Origin: Pantoea phytobeneficialis
GTDB lineage: Bacteria > Pseudomonadota > Gammaproteobacteria > Enterobacterales > Enterobacteriaceae
Direction of reading: 5' to 3'
Assembly (NCBI RefSeq): GCF_009728735.1
Contig: NZ_CP024637.1
Coordinates: 30,940-94,939 of the forward strand
Length of the DNA stretch: 64,000 nt
The notes beneath the pieces are model-generated. The model saw only the letters and a list, made by a program, of their open reading frames with translations. It ran no database searches and had not been told where the DNA came from. How positions within the stretch are numbered: the stretch's first letter is position 1; every line of letters starts with the position of its first letter. This document shows, piece after piece, positions 1 through 8,689 of this stretch. The translations under genes were made by a program, and so were the position numbers.

Positions 1-749
1 TCCACCCTACCAAAATAATCCTCCAGCAATTCAAGCTCAATTTGTGGCGTAAAGAACATCTCACCGAACCATAATGCCAGTTCATAACAACGATCGTTAT
101 TCGAGGCATATTCAAAATCGACCAGCCGAATATCATTGCTGGCATTGAGCATAAAATTGCCCGCCAGAGTGTCATTCATACAGGGCACGCGATCAATACC
201 CGCCGCTTCCAACGCCTGTTGTGCACGTTGTGCCTGTTTATGCAGCCACACCGCATCGGCAGAGAATGGCGCATTCAGGGCGCGCACCTGTTCGATATGT
301 TCGTTCAACATAGCAAACACCGTTTTGTCCTCGGTGAGCAGCGGCTGATCGTTAAAACTCTTCAACGCGTGCAGCGCCCGATGGCGAACCGCCTGCTGTT
401 GAAAGTCGAGATTGGAGGAGGCACGCCAGCCGTCGATAAACTCAAAAACCTCGACCCCCAGCTCGCGCAGATAAGCGACCACCGGCACGCCGTAACCGGT
501 TTGTGCCGCTTTCAGGCTGGCTTCATGTGCCGTGTCGCGGTTAATAAAACGTTCCGTGCCTTCGCCGGGAATTTTGACGAAATAAGCACAGGGCGCACCT
601 TCCACCGCAACATGCCAGTTGGCGTTGGAAATCCCGCCGCTTACCGGACGATAGTGGATGGTTTTATTCTGCCAGCCTGACATCGCGGCGATCGCCTGTT
701 CCAGACGCTGTTCCTGCCAACTGACGGCTTGTCCGGGTTGTTTACTCAT
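1..749 (-). CDS. Choline-kinase/APH-family phosphotransferase (partial, C-terminus outside window)
   Basis: The reading frame starts at 749 and runs off the left edge with no stop, giving about 249 residues. It has the small-molecule kinase fold: an N-terminal nucleotide loop region (VSGGISNANW), then CMNDTLAGN as the catalytic loop and VDFEYASNNDRCYELA as the metal-binding DFE region typical of choline/ethanolamine kinase-like enzymes. The catalytic Asp and Asn are present, but the His that usually begins the HxD/HND loop is Met here. The ATG overlaps the stop of the preceding kinase gene (ATGA), so the two are translationally coupled. The substrate is unknown; neighbours suggest an amino alcohol or a product of the M20 amidohydrolase. 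Family assignment is fairly sure, specific function is not. Confidence 0.8.
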   Translation of the reverse strand, partial: MSKQPGQAVSWQEQRLEQAIAAMSGWQNKTIHYRPVSGGISNANWHVAVEGAPCAYFVKIPGEGTERFINRDTAHEASLKAAQTGYGVPVVAYLRELGVEVFEFIDGWRASSNLDFQQQAVRHRALHALKSFNDQPLLTEDKTVFAMLNEHIEQVRALNAPFSADAVWLHKQAQRAQQALEAAGIDRVPCMNDTLAGNFMLNASNDIRLVDFEYASNNDRCYELALWFGEMFFTPQIELELLEDYFGRV

Positions 750-1681
750 GCTGTCTGCTCCGCTGTCAGGGTTAACCAACGTTCGAATCGGGGATCGCGT
801 GCGCTCTGGCGACAGCGCAATAACATCCACTGACCCAGCTTGGCAAATTCCAGCCCACGCAGGCTGGTATGGCCGTTCAGCATGCCCCACAGCGTCCAGT
901 GATAATCATCCACCAGCGCATACAGGCGGCAGCGCGCCACATCGGCTTCGCGGCATTCACCACGCCAGCTACGGATGGCATCGCGCCAGCGGTCATCGGT
1001 TGGCAACTGTTCATGGATTAAGGTGGCGATATCGTGCCAGGCATCACCCTGCGCCGCGTAATCGAAGTCCAGCAGACGCCACTCCCCCTGGCTGTTCACC
1101 ATCCAGTTGCTGGCGATCGGATCGCCGTGAATCAATACCGGGGTAAAAGCCGATGCATTTAACGCCTGCCAGGCGAGATCCACGCACTCGCCCAGCCACA
1201 CCATCTCCTCCGGCAGTACCACTTGTGCCTGCTGAAGTTGCTGGCGCAGGGCCAGCATGTCCTGTTGACGCGAGTGCTGAGGCAGCGGCAATGCCGCTTC
1301 ATGCAAACGATCCAGGGTACGGGTCAGCGCACCAAACTGTCTCGGATCGCTGAAGTGCGCCAGCTTCGCCCAGCGAAAATCATCATCCAGCGCCGCAAAA
1401 ATCAGGACGCCCGCCGCCTCATCGGCATGGCACAGCACCGGAGCAATCCCCAGCTCACCGGCCTGACGGCTGATTTCTGCGCTGCGGTGTACGTCGAGCA
1501 ATGCGCGTTGGTCATCACATAACACCTTGGCATAGAAACGTTGACCGGCGCTCTCCAGCCAGAACCCCGTCCACTCGGTCGCCAGACGATGGGGGGAAGC
1601 GACACCAGCGGTGCCGGGCTGAATAATGAAGCGCTGGCCGGGCTGCCATTGCTGCAACACCTGTTCTAAACGCGCGTTCAT
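746..1681 (-). CDS. APH-family small-molecule phosphotransferase
   Basis: A 311-residue protein of the aminoglycoside phosphotransferase/homoserine kinase-like fold. The catalytic loop LIHGDPIASNW (about residues 184-194) carries the Brenner-type HGDxxxxN motif and LLDFDYA about 13 residues later supplies the metal-binding Asp. Its start overlaps the stop of the M20 amidohydrolase gene (ATGA) and its stop overlaps the next kinase, so four genes from the DeoR regulator onward read as one operon. Antibiotic resistance is not implied: metabolic kinases of this fold (thiamine, choline, homoserine, methylthioribose) are common, and pairing with an amide hydrolase points to catabolism or salvage. 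Substrate unknown. Confidence 0.82.
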   Translation of the reverse strand: MNARLEQVLQQWQPGQRFIIQPGTAGVASPHRLATEWTGFWLESAGQRFYAKVLCDDQRALLDVHRSAEISRQAGELGIAPVLCHADEAAGVLIFAALDDDFRWAKLAHFSDPRQFGALTRTLDRLHEAALPLPQHSRQQDMLALRQQLQQAQVVLPEEMVWLGECVDLAWQALNASAFTPVLIHGDPIASNWMVNSQGEWRLLDFDYAAQGDAWHDIATLIHEQLPTDDRWRDAIRSWRGECREADVARCRLYALVDDYHWTLWGMLNGHTSLRGLEFAKLGQWMLLRCRQSARDPRFERWLTLTAEQTA

Positions 1682-2952
1682 GCCGTCTCCTCCAGAAGCA
1701 GATCACTCAACAACGCCATCAGCAAATCCAGGCCACGGTGGAGATCTTCAGTGGCGGTGAATTCACGCTCGTTATGCGATAAGCCACCCACGCTCGGCAC
1801 AAACAACAAGGCGCTTGGGCAGTGATAACTCAGGCTGATGGCATCATGCCCCGCCACGCTGCGCAGCGGTATGGCGCTCAGGCCGATGCGCTCCGCCAGG
1901 TGCAGGGCGCGTTGTGCCAGCAAGCTATCCAACTGCTGGCGGGGACGGAACTGCGCCCGATCCAGGCTGACATCGGTCGCCGTTGCCAGAGCAATCGATT
2001 GCATCTGCTGGCTGAAACTGGCGCGCAACTGATGCAGTAACGCCTCGTCGGCGGAGCGAAATTCGATCCAGACCGTTGCTTCGGAGGTGACCACGTTGGG
2101 CGAATTGGGGGTGGTGGCAAGACGCCCCACCGAGGTATGCAGCACCTCGCCGTGACGATCTGCTTCCGCCCGCACCGCTACGATAGTCTGGGCCGCCGCC
2201 AGCAACGCATCGCGCCGACGGCTCATCAACGCCGGACCGGTATGGTTCTGCTCACCGCGAAACGTCACCTGCCATTTCAGCGCCGCCCAGGTTTCGGTCA
2301 CCACGCCAATTTGCTTACGTTGCTGTTCCAGGTGCGGGCCTTGTTCCACATGCAGCTCAAGATAGGCGCGCAACGGCAACGGGGGTAACGCCGTGCCGCG
2401 ATAACCAATCGCCTGTAATGCCGCATCCAGCGTGAAGCCATCGGCGTCGGTGCAGGCCAGTGCCTCATCCAGCGTCACCGCGCCGGTGAAAAATGAACTA
2501 CCAATCAGGCTGGGCTGGAAACGTGCGCCCTCTTCATTGGTCCAGTTGACCACCGCCAGGTTGTATTGCGCCGGTTCGTTCTGCTCACGCAGTTGTCGCG
2601 CCAGCGACACGAGGGTGGCTGCCGCCGCAGTGACACCGTAGGCACCATCGAAGCGACCACCGAGCGGTTGGCTGTCGAGATGCGAGCCGCACAGCAACCA
2701 GGGAGCCCCCGGCCGCAAGGTGATCAGGCCAAAAATATTACCGATTTCATCAATCTTTACGTCAAAACCCTGCCGGGTCAGCCAGGTGCAAAAGGCATCA
2801 CGCACCTGTTGATCTTCGGCGCTGGCTGTCAGGCGGTGCAGACCACCCGCCGCCGTGGCACCAATGCGGCTGCTGAGTTCAAACAGCGCATCAAATGCCT
2901 GATAGTCGCGTGGCGTCATCCGCAGCGTTGCCGGGATGGAGGATGTTGACAT
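1678..2952 (-). CDS. M20-family Zn amidohydrolase (N-carbamoyl-amino acid / allantoate amidohydrolase type)
   Basis: A 424-residue dinuclear-metal hydrolase of the HyuC/AllC/beta-ureidopropionase group. Metal ligands can be followed: SHLDS (His91), GGRFDGAYG (Asp102), NEEGARF (Glu140/141), LELHVEQGP (His201) and SHNE near the C-terminus; AGHDA is also typical. Such enzymes cleave N-carbamoyl or ureido groups from amino acids; the exact substrate cannot be read from sequence. The called ATG lies inside the 3' end of the DeoR gene (62-base overlap); an alternative ATG at codon 12 (2919) still overlaps. It is followed with ATGA overlaps by two kinases. Confidence 0.87.
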   Translation of the reverse strand: MSTSSIPATLRMTPRDYQAFDALFELSSRIGATAAGGLHRLTASAEDQQVRDAFCTWLTRQGFDVKIDEIGNIFGLITLRPGAPWLLCGSHLDSQPLGGRFDGAYGVTAAAATLVSLARQLREQNEPAQYNLAVVNWTNEEGARFQPSLIGSSFFTGAVTLDEALACTDADGFTLDAALQAIGYRGTALPPLPLRAYLELHVEQGPHLEQQRKQIGVVTETWAALKWQVTFRGEQNHTGPALMSRRRDALLAAAQTIVAVRAEADRHGEVLHTSVGRLATTPNSPNVVTSEATVWIEFRSADEALLHQLRASFSQQMQSIALATATDVSLDRAQFRPRQQLDSLLAQRALHLAERIGLSAIPLRSVAGHDAISLSYHCPSALLFVPSVGGLSHNEREFTATEDLHRGLDLLMALLSDLLLEETA

Positions 2953-3688
2953 GTGCGTTCTCCAGACTTGCTACAAAAGCTGCCGGTGGCGGCACGTTGG
3001 TCACTAAGGTGTCCACCGCGCTGAACGGCAACGTGTTAATAAAAGTGCGCAGTCCAAATTTGCCTTCATCCGCCAGAATCACGCTCTGGCGGCAGTGCGT
3101 GCTCAGCACGCGCCGTAATAGCGCCTCCGGTTCTTCGTAGTCCATAAAGCCATTTTCCCGGTCCACCGCACCGATCCCCATAAAGGCGATGTCGTAATGG
3201 AACTGCCGGGCAAAATCCAGCGTATGGGGACCGATAAGTGCGTTATCGTTTCGCCTGACGCGCCCTGGTGTTAGCGTCACAGCGTTTTCGCTCTGCTGCG
3301 TCAGCAGCGTGGCAATATCCAGTGAATTGGTGACAATCTTCAGCCGCGAGAAGCGCGTCAGTTGCTGTGCCAGTGCCAGCGTAGAGGTGCCGGTATCAAG
3401 AAACAGCGCCATACCCTCCTCCACCAGCTCACTTGCCAACTGCCCCATGCGCAGTTTGGCGCGCGGTTTGATACGGCTGCGAATTTGCAGCGGCTGTTCC
3501 TCGCTTGGCACCGGCAAAATCGCCCCACCGTGCACCCGGCGCAGCACGCCCTGCTCCTCCAGATACTTCAAATCGCGGCGGATGGTCTCTTCCGATACCA
3601 CAAACTTCTGCGCCAGTTCAGTGACGCGCACCCGTTTGTCGTGGCTCAATACCCGTTTGATCTCATCGAGTCGCGGCTGGTTAATCAT
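2891..3688 (-). CDS. DeoR-family transcriptional regulator
   Basis: 265 residues with a DeoR N-terminal winged helix-turn-helix (residues 5-57, VTELAQKFVVSEETIRRDLK, then RVHGGA) and a C-terminal sugar-phosphate-isomerase-like sensor domain (FLDTGTSTLALAQQL, ILADEGKFG). Members usually repress catabolic operons and respond to phosphorylated intermediates. It is the first gene of the operon with the amidohydrolase and two kinases, so a phosphorylated product of those kinases is a reasonable inducer (inference). The start at 3688 is preceded by AAGGG at suitable distance. The 3' end overlaps the next gene by 62 bases. Confidence 0.88.
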   Translation of the reverse strand: MINQPRLDEIKRVLSHDKRVRVTELAQKFVVSEETIRRDLKYLEEQGVLRRVHGGAILPVPSEEQPLQIRSRIKPRAKLRMGQLASELVEEGMALFLDTGTSTLALAQQLTRFSRLKIVTNSLDIATLLTQQSENAVTLTPGRVRRNDNALIGPHTLDFARQFHYDIAFMGIGAVDRENGFMDYEEPEALLRRVLSTHCRQSVILADEGKFGLRTFINTLPFSAVDTLVTNVPPPAAFVASLENAHVNILHPGNAADDATRLSGI

Positions 3689-3746
3689 ACTTACCCTTCT
3701 GTTTCTGCGGCGAAAACCGCAGTATACCCGTCCCCTGCCTCTGCCT

Positions 3747-3811
3747 TGCGCGATAAATCGCGCCGCTACAAAAGATCGCGCGTTATGGTCGCGGCGCGAT
3801 TTATCGCGCGA
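3747..3811. repeat. REP-like inverted pair
   Basis: Two inverted copies of the window's REP unit, GCGCGATAAATCGCGCCGC at 3748-3766 and its mirror GCGGCGCGATTTATCGCGCG at 3791-3810, separated by about 24 bases. It lies between the amidase gene and the DeoR gene; since the amidase stop is at 3815 it may serve as an mRNA-stabilising or terminating stem for that transcript. Confidence 0.8.
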
Positions 3812-3814
3812 CGT

Positions 3815-5218
3815 TTATAATTTGGGCTGATGCTGATCCCACGGCATTAACGCTTCCAGCGCGGCACAGAACTGCAACACCTCCCCTTCGGCATAACGAC
3901 GACCGATCACCTGTAACCCTACTGGCAAGCCTTCCGGGGTAAATCCGCACGGCACCGTGGCGGCCGGATTGCCGCTCAGGTTGAACGGCCAGGTAAAGGG
4001 CGTCCAGCGCGCCCACTCGACACCGCTGTCGCCATCCGCCTGGCCTTCAGGAACGTGACGATCGGCAGCAAACGGCAGCACCGGCAGCGTCGGGGTGATC
4101 AGCAAATCCACTTCGTCAAAGAGCGCATGCACCTGACCGGCAAAGGCGGCGCGCTGTTTTTGCGCAGCCAGGTAATCCGCCAGTTCAATCCGTTGTGCGC
4201 GTTCAATCAGCGCGGCAAAACCGGGGTCCAGCTGATGATGTTGGTGTTGCAGGGCCGCGCCATACGCCACCCCTCGCCCACCGCTCCACAACGTGTCAAA
4301 GGTGGCAAACGGGCTTTGCCAGCTCAGCGCTTTGGCCGTCAGCGTCACGGGCAGCGCGTGTGCCATGTGTTCAACCGCCTGCTCAACACAGGCGGCGATG
4401 CGATCATCCACCGGCGTATTGAATAAGGTCGGGCTGTAATGCACGCGCAGACGGGGCAGTGGCGCATCACACCTTGCCAGCCAGCTTTCCGTTTTGGCAG
4501 GCAGCGCCTGGTGATCTCGCGCATCCGGGCCGGAAAGCAAGTCAAACAGCAACGCGCTGTCGCGCACCGTGCGGGTCATCGGCCCGGCATGGCTGAGCAT
4601 CTCGGTGGCTGACCACGGCCAGGTGGGGATTCGCCCCAACGAGGCTTTGAGCGCAAAAATGCCACAAAATGCGCCGGGAATGCGTACCGATCCTCCACCA
4701 TCCGATCCCAGTGCGGCTGGCACCATCCGCGCCGCCACGCTGATCGCCGACCCGGAACTGGAGCCGCCGCTGGTCAATGTGGGATCCCACGGATTGCGGC
4801 CGTGACCAAACACGCGCGAATAACTGGAACCGGTCCAGCCGAATTCAGTGGTGGCGGTTTTGCCAATAATGATCGCCCCTGCCGCTTTGAGGCGCGCAAT
4901 AATCGGCGCATCGCTGTCCGGTACGTTATCCAGCGCCGTCAGCGAACCTTTTGTGGTACGTAATCCGGCAGTGGCAAACAGGTCTTTAATGCCAAACGGT
5001 ACACCGTGCAACGGACCGCGCAATTTTCCTTGCTGCCGCTCACGGTCACAGATTTCCGCTTCCGCCAGCGCCTGCTGGTCATAAACATCGCCAAATGCAT
5101 TCAATGTGGGATTGTGGGTTTTTATCTGACGTAAACAACCTTCCACCAATGCCACGCTGCTGCTTTTACCCTGACTAATCTGCGCCGCAGCGGTCAACAA
5201 ATCCGGCATATCCTGCAT
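3815..5218 (-). CDS. Amidase-signature (AS) family amidohydrolase
   Basis: A 467-residue enzyme with the Ser-cisSer-Lys machinery of the GatA/amidase family: GIKD (Lys78), the Gly/Ser-rich block GGSSSGSA (151-158, cis-Ser) and DGGGSVRIPG with nucleophile Ser177. Length and the C-terminal GLPVGLQVIGR motif are typical. AS enzymes hydrolyse amides, carbamates or allophanate; no GatB/GatC neighbours are present, so it is a catabolic amidase rather than tRNA amidotransferase. It is transcribed in the same direction as the downstream DeoR operon but separated by a REP pair and the regulator's promoter. The start at 5218 is the first ATG; a second is at codon 4. Confidence 0.88.
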   Translation of the reverse strand: MQDMPDLLTAAAQISQGKSSSVALVEGCLRQIKTHNPTLNAFGDVYDQQALAEAEICDRERQQGKLRGPLHGVPFGIKDLFATAGLRTTKGSLTALDNVPDSDAPIIARLKAAGAIIIGKTATTEFGWTGSSYSRVFGHGRNPWDPTLTSGGSSSGSAISVAARMVPAALGSDGGGSVRIPGAFCGIFALKASLGRIPTWPWSATEMLSHAGPMTRTVRDSALLFDLLSGPDARDHQALPAKTESWLARCDAPLPRLRVHYSPTLFNTPVDDRIAACVEQAVEHMAHALPVTLTAKALSWQSPFATFDTLWSGGRGVAYGAALQHQHHQLDPGFAALIERAQRIELADYLAAQKQRAAFAGQVHALFDEVDLLITPTLPVLPFAADRHVPEGQADGDSGVEWARWTPFTWPFNLSGNPAATVPCGFTPEGLPVGLQVIGRRYAEGEVLQFCAALEALMPWDQHQPKL

Positions 5219-5534
5219 ATTTCACACTCTTCACGGCTGACTAACTGTTGAGCAGATAGTGGCATAGTCGCAGCAGGATGCAAGACCGAATTATGTTGTT
5301 AATGTGGGATATGTTGTATTTATTGTGGGTAAGTAATAAGAAAGCGTGATGACGGGAAACAGCAGGAAATGTTATTCAGGTGACGGTTAGCTGTATGTTT
5401 CGCTGGCGAGAAGGCAGCGACCGGGACAGATGTCAGCCAGCCTGTTGCCAGGTGGATAATTGCGCGGAGTATGCGGCGACACGCAAATCGCCGCTTTACC
5501 GTGCACAGTGATAACAAAATCGTTTGATGGCCGA
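5219..5534. other. Intergenic region without recognised gene
   Basis: 316 bases between the amidase start and the corA-like stop. The half nearest the amidase is AT-rich and holds its promoter. A 74-codon open frame on the minus strand (5320-5544) has no ribosome site and no recognisable family, so it was not called. Confidence 0.5.
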
Positions 5535-6503
5535 TCACAACCAACCCGAACGTTTAAGTCGCCACCACATAAAACCACATATCGTCAGGGTGACGCCCAG
5601 TGCCACCGGATAACCAAAATGGGTATGTAACTCCGGCATATCGGCGAAATTCATGCCGTACATGCTGAAAATGATGGTGGGGACAATCAATACCGCGCCC
5701 CAGCCCGCCAACTTTTTGTTCACTTCACTCTGCTGCACCGACACCAGCGCCAGATTCACCTGCATGGCGCTGGTCAGCATTTCGCGCATATCTTCAGCAT
5801 CGATCATGACATGGTGCGCATGGTCCTGCACATCACGCAGGTAGGCACGCAGATTTTTGGGCACCAGATCTTCATGGAAGCGCACCAGTTGCGGGCAGAT
5901 TTCGGTCACCGGCATCGCCGCATTGCGCAGCGACAGCAGTTCGCGTCGCAGGTGGTAAACCTCCTCCAGCGTATCGCGGTGAAAACGGGTGCTGAACATC
6001 TCATCTTCCATCGCGCTGATGCGCTGGCTCAGGCTGGCGGTGATTTTGCTGTAGTTATCTACGATACAGTCCAGGATGCAGTACATCGCATACGCCGGAC
6101 CTTCGCTCATCATCGCCTGGTTTTTTTCCGCACGCGCCCGGATACCACCGTAACCATCAGTCGAACCATGTCGCACGGTGATCAGGAAATTTTTACCGAG
6201 GAAGAAGTGCGTTTCACCGAAGCTGATCCGTTGCTGAGCATCCAGGTGGGCCGTTTTGACCACCACAAATACCGATTCGCCGTATTGTTCAATCTTCGGA
6301 CGCTGATGCGCCACCAGCGCGTCCTCAATCGCCAGTTCATGCAGACTGAACTCCTGTTGCAGAGTCTGCATAAAGGCCGCATCGGGCTGGTATAAACCCA
6401 GCCAGACAAAGGTGTTGTCTTCTTTCAGCACCTCACTGATGTCACTGATATCGACATTTTCTTCACGCTGTCCGTGGCGGTAGACCACGCAGTTAATCAC
6501 CAT
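5535..6503 (-). CDS. CorA-family divalent metal transporter
   Basis: A 322-residue inner-membrane channel of the CorA/ZntB superfamily. A long cytoplasmic alpha/beta and helical domain precedes two C-terminal transmembrane helices, the first ending in the signature YGMN (in IFSMYGMNFADMPEL), the second followed by a basic tail (WWRLKRSGWL). It would pass Mg2+, Co2+, Ni2+ or Zn2+. The start at 6503 (MVINCVVYRHG) is chosen because GGAAGGA lies about 10 bases upstream; longer starts at 6542 and 6572 exist, and the longest would overlap the GNAT gene. CorA assignment is firm; the physiological ion is not. Confidence 0.88.
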   Translation of the reverse strand: MVINCVVYRHGQREENVDISDISEVLKEDNTFVWLGLYQPDAAFMQTLQQEFSLHELAIEDALVAHQRPKIEQYGESVFVVVKTAHLDAQQRISFGETHFFLGKNFLITVRHGSTDGYGGIRARAEKNQAMMSEGPAYAMYCILDCIVDNYSKITASLSQRISAMEDEMFSTRFHRDTLEEVYHLRRELLSLRNAAMPVTEICPQLVRFHEDLVPKNLRAYLRDVQDHAHHVMIDAEDMREMLTSAMQVNLALVSVQQSEVNKKLAGWGAVLIVPTIIFSMYGMNFADMPELHTHFGYPVALGVTLTICGFMWWRLKRSGWL

Positions 6504-6546
6504 CTTTTTCAGATCCTTCCAGGGCTGACGTCCTGTAATCATAGTC

Positions 6547-7017
6547 TTAAAGCTCCCGCACCATCTCAACACAGGGCAACGCCGCCCCCGCCAACGCCGA
6601 ATGATAAAGGCTTTCCCTTACGATGCTGAAGCCATGACGTTGATAAAAGCCACAGGCGTTAGGGGTCGCCGCCAGCGTCAATTGGCTGAATCCACGCTGC
6701 CGTGCTTCCATCATCAGGGTCTGCATAATGGCGCTGGCGTAACCTTTACCGTTGCACACCGGCAAGGTGAAAATCGCCTCCACGCTACCGCCAGTCAGAT
6801 CGAGAAAACCGGTCGCCGCCACACCGTAATCGGGGTCGTCCACCACATAGAAGGGATTACCGCGTACGGCCTCGAAGTATCCCTCTGGCAGAGCATCGGG
6901 TGTCCATGCGGTGATCACCTCTGCGGGATAAACCGACTGGCAACCGTGACGGATGGCAAGATTTCGAATCCGCCACAACGCGGCGGTTTCATCGGTGCGG
7001 GCTAAACGAGGTGTCAT
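6547..7017 (-). CDS. GNAT-family N-acetyltransferase
   Basis: 156 residues with the GNAT core: a substrate-side segment followed by VCNGKGYASAIMQTLMMEARQRG, the acetyl-CoA pyrophosphate loop (Q/RxxGxG/A variant NGKGYA), and a C-terminal GFYQRHGFSIV strand. Substrate unknown. AGGAG lies 7-11 bases before the ATG. It is divergent from another GNAT gene with about 60 bases between starts, and is followed by the corA-like gene in the same direction. Confidence 0.85.
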   Translation of the reverse strand: MTPRLARTDETAALWRIRNLAIRHGCQSVYPAEVITAWTPDALPEGYFEAVRGNPFYVVDDPDYGVAATGFLDLTGGSVEAIFTLPVCNGKGYASAIMQTLMMEARQRGFSQLTLAATPNACGFYQRHGFSIVRESLYHSALAGAALPCVEMVREL

Positions 7018-7078
7018 GGTGTCTCCTGGTGTGCCTATAATCGAAAACCGCTATCAGGAAGATGAACGAGGCCATCCT

Positions 7079-7621
7079 ATGCAACTGTTGTCATCGCGAT
7101 TGTTTTTGCGCCCGGTTGAAGCGCGCGACCTGCATACGCTGTTCGCCATCTATGGTGATCCCGGCACGCAAATGTTTAATCCTGCCGGCCCCTTTCCTGA
7201 TCTCGCTTTTACCGAAGAAGTGTTAACACGCTGGCTGGCGCACTGGCAATGCTATCCGTTTGGCAACTGGGCGATTTGCCTGCGCGAGCGATCCGACGAG
7301 GTACTGGGATTTGGTGGTTTAACGGTGCGGGAGTTTGCTGGCAGGCCGGTAAACAATTTGGGCTACCGGCTGGCAAAAACAGCGTGGGGTAACGGTTACG
7401 CCACCGAGTTTGCCCGTACGGTGATTGCTTATGGCTTTGATCACTGCCAGCTGCCGGTGATTGATGCTGCGGTGCGGGAAGATCATCTCGCCTCGCAACA
7501 GGTGCTGGAGAAGGCGGGTTTGCGCTGTTATGACCGGGTTGAAGATATACCGGGCGCACCCGCCAGTCTGGTTTATGAGTTACGTGCGCAGAGCTGGCGC
7601 GATCAGGGCACACCGAGATAA
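7079..7621 (+). CDS. GNAT acetyltransferase (RimJ/RimL-like)
   Basis: 180 residues. The N-terminus (SSRLFLRPVEARDLHTLFAIYGDP) and the block WGNGYATEFARTVIAYGF with LVYEL at the end are typical of the RimJ/RimL N-acetyltransferase subgroup (acetyltransf_3). A frame opens upstream at 6953, but that part overlaps the divergent GNAT gene and its promoter; ATG 7079 is the natural start with GAGG in front. Substrate unknown. The 3' end overlaps the convergent azlD gene by 19 bases. Confidence 0.83.
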   Translation: MQLLSSRLFLRPVEARDLHTLFAIYGDPGTQMFNPAGPFPDLAFTEEVLTRWLAHWQCYPFGNWAICLRERSDEVLGFGGLTVREFAGRPVNNLGYRLAKTAWGNGYATEFARTVIAYGFDHCQLPVIDAAVREDHLASQQVLEKAGLRCYDRVEDIPGAPASLVYELRAQSWRDQGTPR

Positions 7622-7923
7622 CGCAGGATCGCCGTCATCAGCGCCGCACCGATGATCACCACAATCAACGGGGCTTTGCGCCAGGCGAGGAACACCGCAA
7701 ACAACACCCCGGCGATTCGCGCGACACCAGCAAAATGCGTACCTTCAAACAGCGCGGTGGTGACCGCTACCGCCAGCAGCAACACGGTGGCGGCATCGGA
7801 TAACATGCTGCGCGCCCGCTCTGACATCTGCATACGACTACCGAGACGAAAACCGGCGAAGCGGATCAGGTAAGTTCCGGTTGCCAGCAGCGCAATCCCC
7901 GCAATGACTAATCCATTTTCCAT
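7603..7923 (-). CDS. azlD: AzlD-family branched-chain amino acid export subunit
   Basis: A 106-residue, very hydrophobic protein with about four membrane segments, including TYLIRFAGFRLGSRM near the N-terminus, typical of AzlD/YgaH partners. Its start codon overlaps the stop of azlC (TAATG arrangement), so the two are coupled and form the small and large subunits of one exporter of branched-chain amino acids or related compounds. The substrate range is inferred from family. Confidence 0.83.
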   Translation of the reverse strand: MENGLVIAGIALLATGTYLIRFAGFRLGSRMQMSERARSMLSDAATVLLLAVAVTTALFEGTHFAGVARIAGVLFAVFLAWRKAPLIVVIIGAALMTAILRYLGVP

Positions 7924-8588
7924 TATTTACGCTCCCTCCAGCTCAGCAAACCTAACAACGAAAACAGCACCGGCATACCGGCAGGGACAAACGGGGTTGC
8001 CAGCACCGAAAGCAACGCACCGAGCGATGCCGGGATACGGGTGCGGCGCTGGCGCAGGGCCGGGAAAATCAATGCGATCAGGATGGCAGGAAACACCGCA
8101 TCCAGACCGATCACCGAGACATCCGGGATAAAACGCCCAATCACCGCGCCGCTGATCACGCTGAGCGGCCAAATCGCGAAGATACCCAGGCCACAAATCC
8201 AGTAGGCCGCGCGACGCTGCGCCAGTTTGGGTTGCGAGATGCCAAAGACCACGCTTTCATCATTCATGATGTGGCAGCCAAACAACGCCCGCCCACCCTG
8301 TCCAACCAAATCCTTAACCGCAATGCCAAACGGCAGATGACGGGCATTGACCAATAAACCCGCTGCGGCGGCGGTAAACGGACTGCCGCCACCGGCAACA
8401 ATCCCGATGAACAGAAATTCGGATGCGCCAGCCAGCACCAGGGTAGACAGCGCCATTGGCACCCACAACGGGAAACCATCTGCCACCGCCAGTGAACCAT
8501 AAGAAAGTCCGACGATACCGTCAGCCAGACAGACGAGGAATATCGCTTTTATTACCCCTTTATCCAGAGGCACTGCTCCCAGACGCAT
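7923..8588 (-). CDS. azlC: AzlC-family branched-chain amino acid exporter
   Basis: 221 residues, largely transmembrane. GLSYGSLAVADGFPLWVPMALSTLVLAGASEF is the AzlC/YgaZ hallmark region, followed by LLVNARHLPFG and a later INDES-type helix. It precedes azlD with a one-base overlap. The promoter region is shared with the divergent XRE-cupin regulator gene, which probably controls it; this exporter-plus-XRE/cupin arrangement is common in proteobacteria. Confidence 0.87.
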   Translation of the reverse strand: MRLGAVPLDKGVIKAIFLVCLADGIVGLSYGSLAVADGFPLWVPMALSTLVLAGASEFLFIGIVAGGGSPFTAAAAGLLVNARHLPFGIAVKDLVGQGGRALFGCHIMNDESVVFGISQPKLAQRRAAYWICGLGIFAIWPLSVISGAVIGRFIPDVSVIGLDAVFPAILIALIFPALRQRRTRIPASLGALLSVLATPFVPAGMPVLFSLLGLLSWRERK

Positions 8589-8617
8589 AACAAAATCATC
8601 TCATATCGAACAAGAAA

Positions 8618-8635
8618 GCCGTTATAATGAACGGC
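8618..8635. promoter_or_regulatory. Palindromic operator candidate (azlC side)
   Basis: GCCGTTATAATGAACGGC: arms GCCGTT and AACGGC around a 6-base centre that itself contains a TATAAT -10 element. It lies in the azlC/XRE divergent promoter, where occlusion by the XRE-cupin protein would be expected. Confidence 0.55.
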
Positions 8636-8662
8636 TCGATACCGTTTTACAAGATGAACGTT

Positions 8663-8680
8663 TGTTCGCTATAACGAACA
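8663..8680. promoter_or_regulatory. Palindromic operator candidate (XRE-cupin side)
   Basis: TGTTCGCTATAACGAACA: arms TGTTCG and CGAACA around a 6-base AT centre, directly upstream of the regulator start (10 bases before GTG 8690). Same 6-6-6 geometry as the site at 8618, suggesting autoregulation. Confidence 0.55.
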
Positions 8681-8689
8681 GGAGTAGCT

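Noticed and set aside
1..1681. Aminoglycoside resistance genes
   Set aside because: Both proteins have the APH/choline kinase fold, but the operon with an amidohydrolase and DeoR regulator and the choline-kinase-like DFEYA motif indicate metabolic kinases.
5811..6395. 194-codon open frame antisense to corA
   Set aside because: The opposite strand encodes a full CorA with YGMN; the antisense peptide has no recognisable domain.
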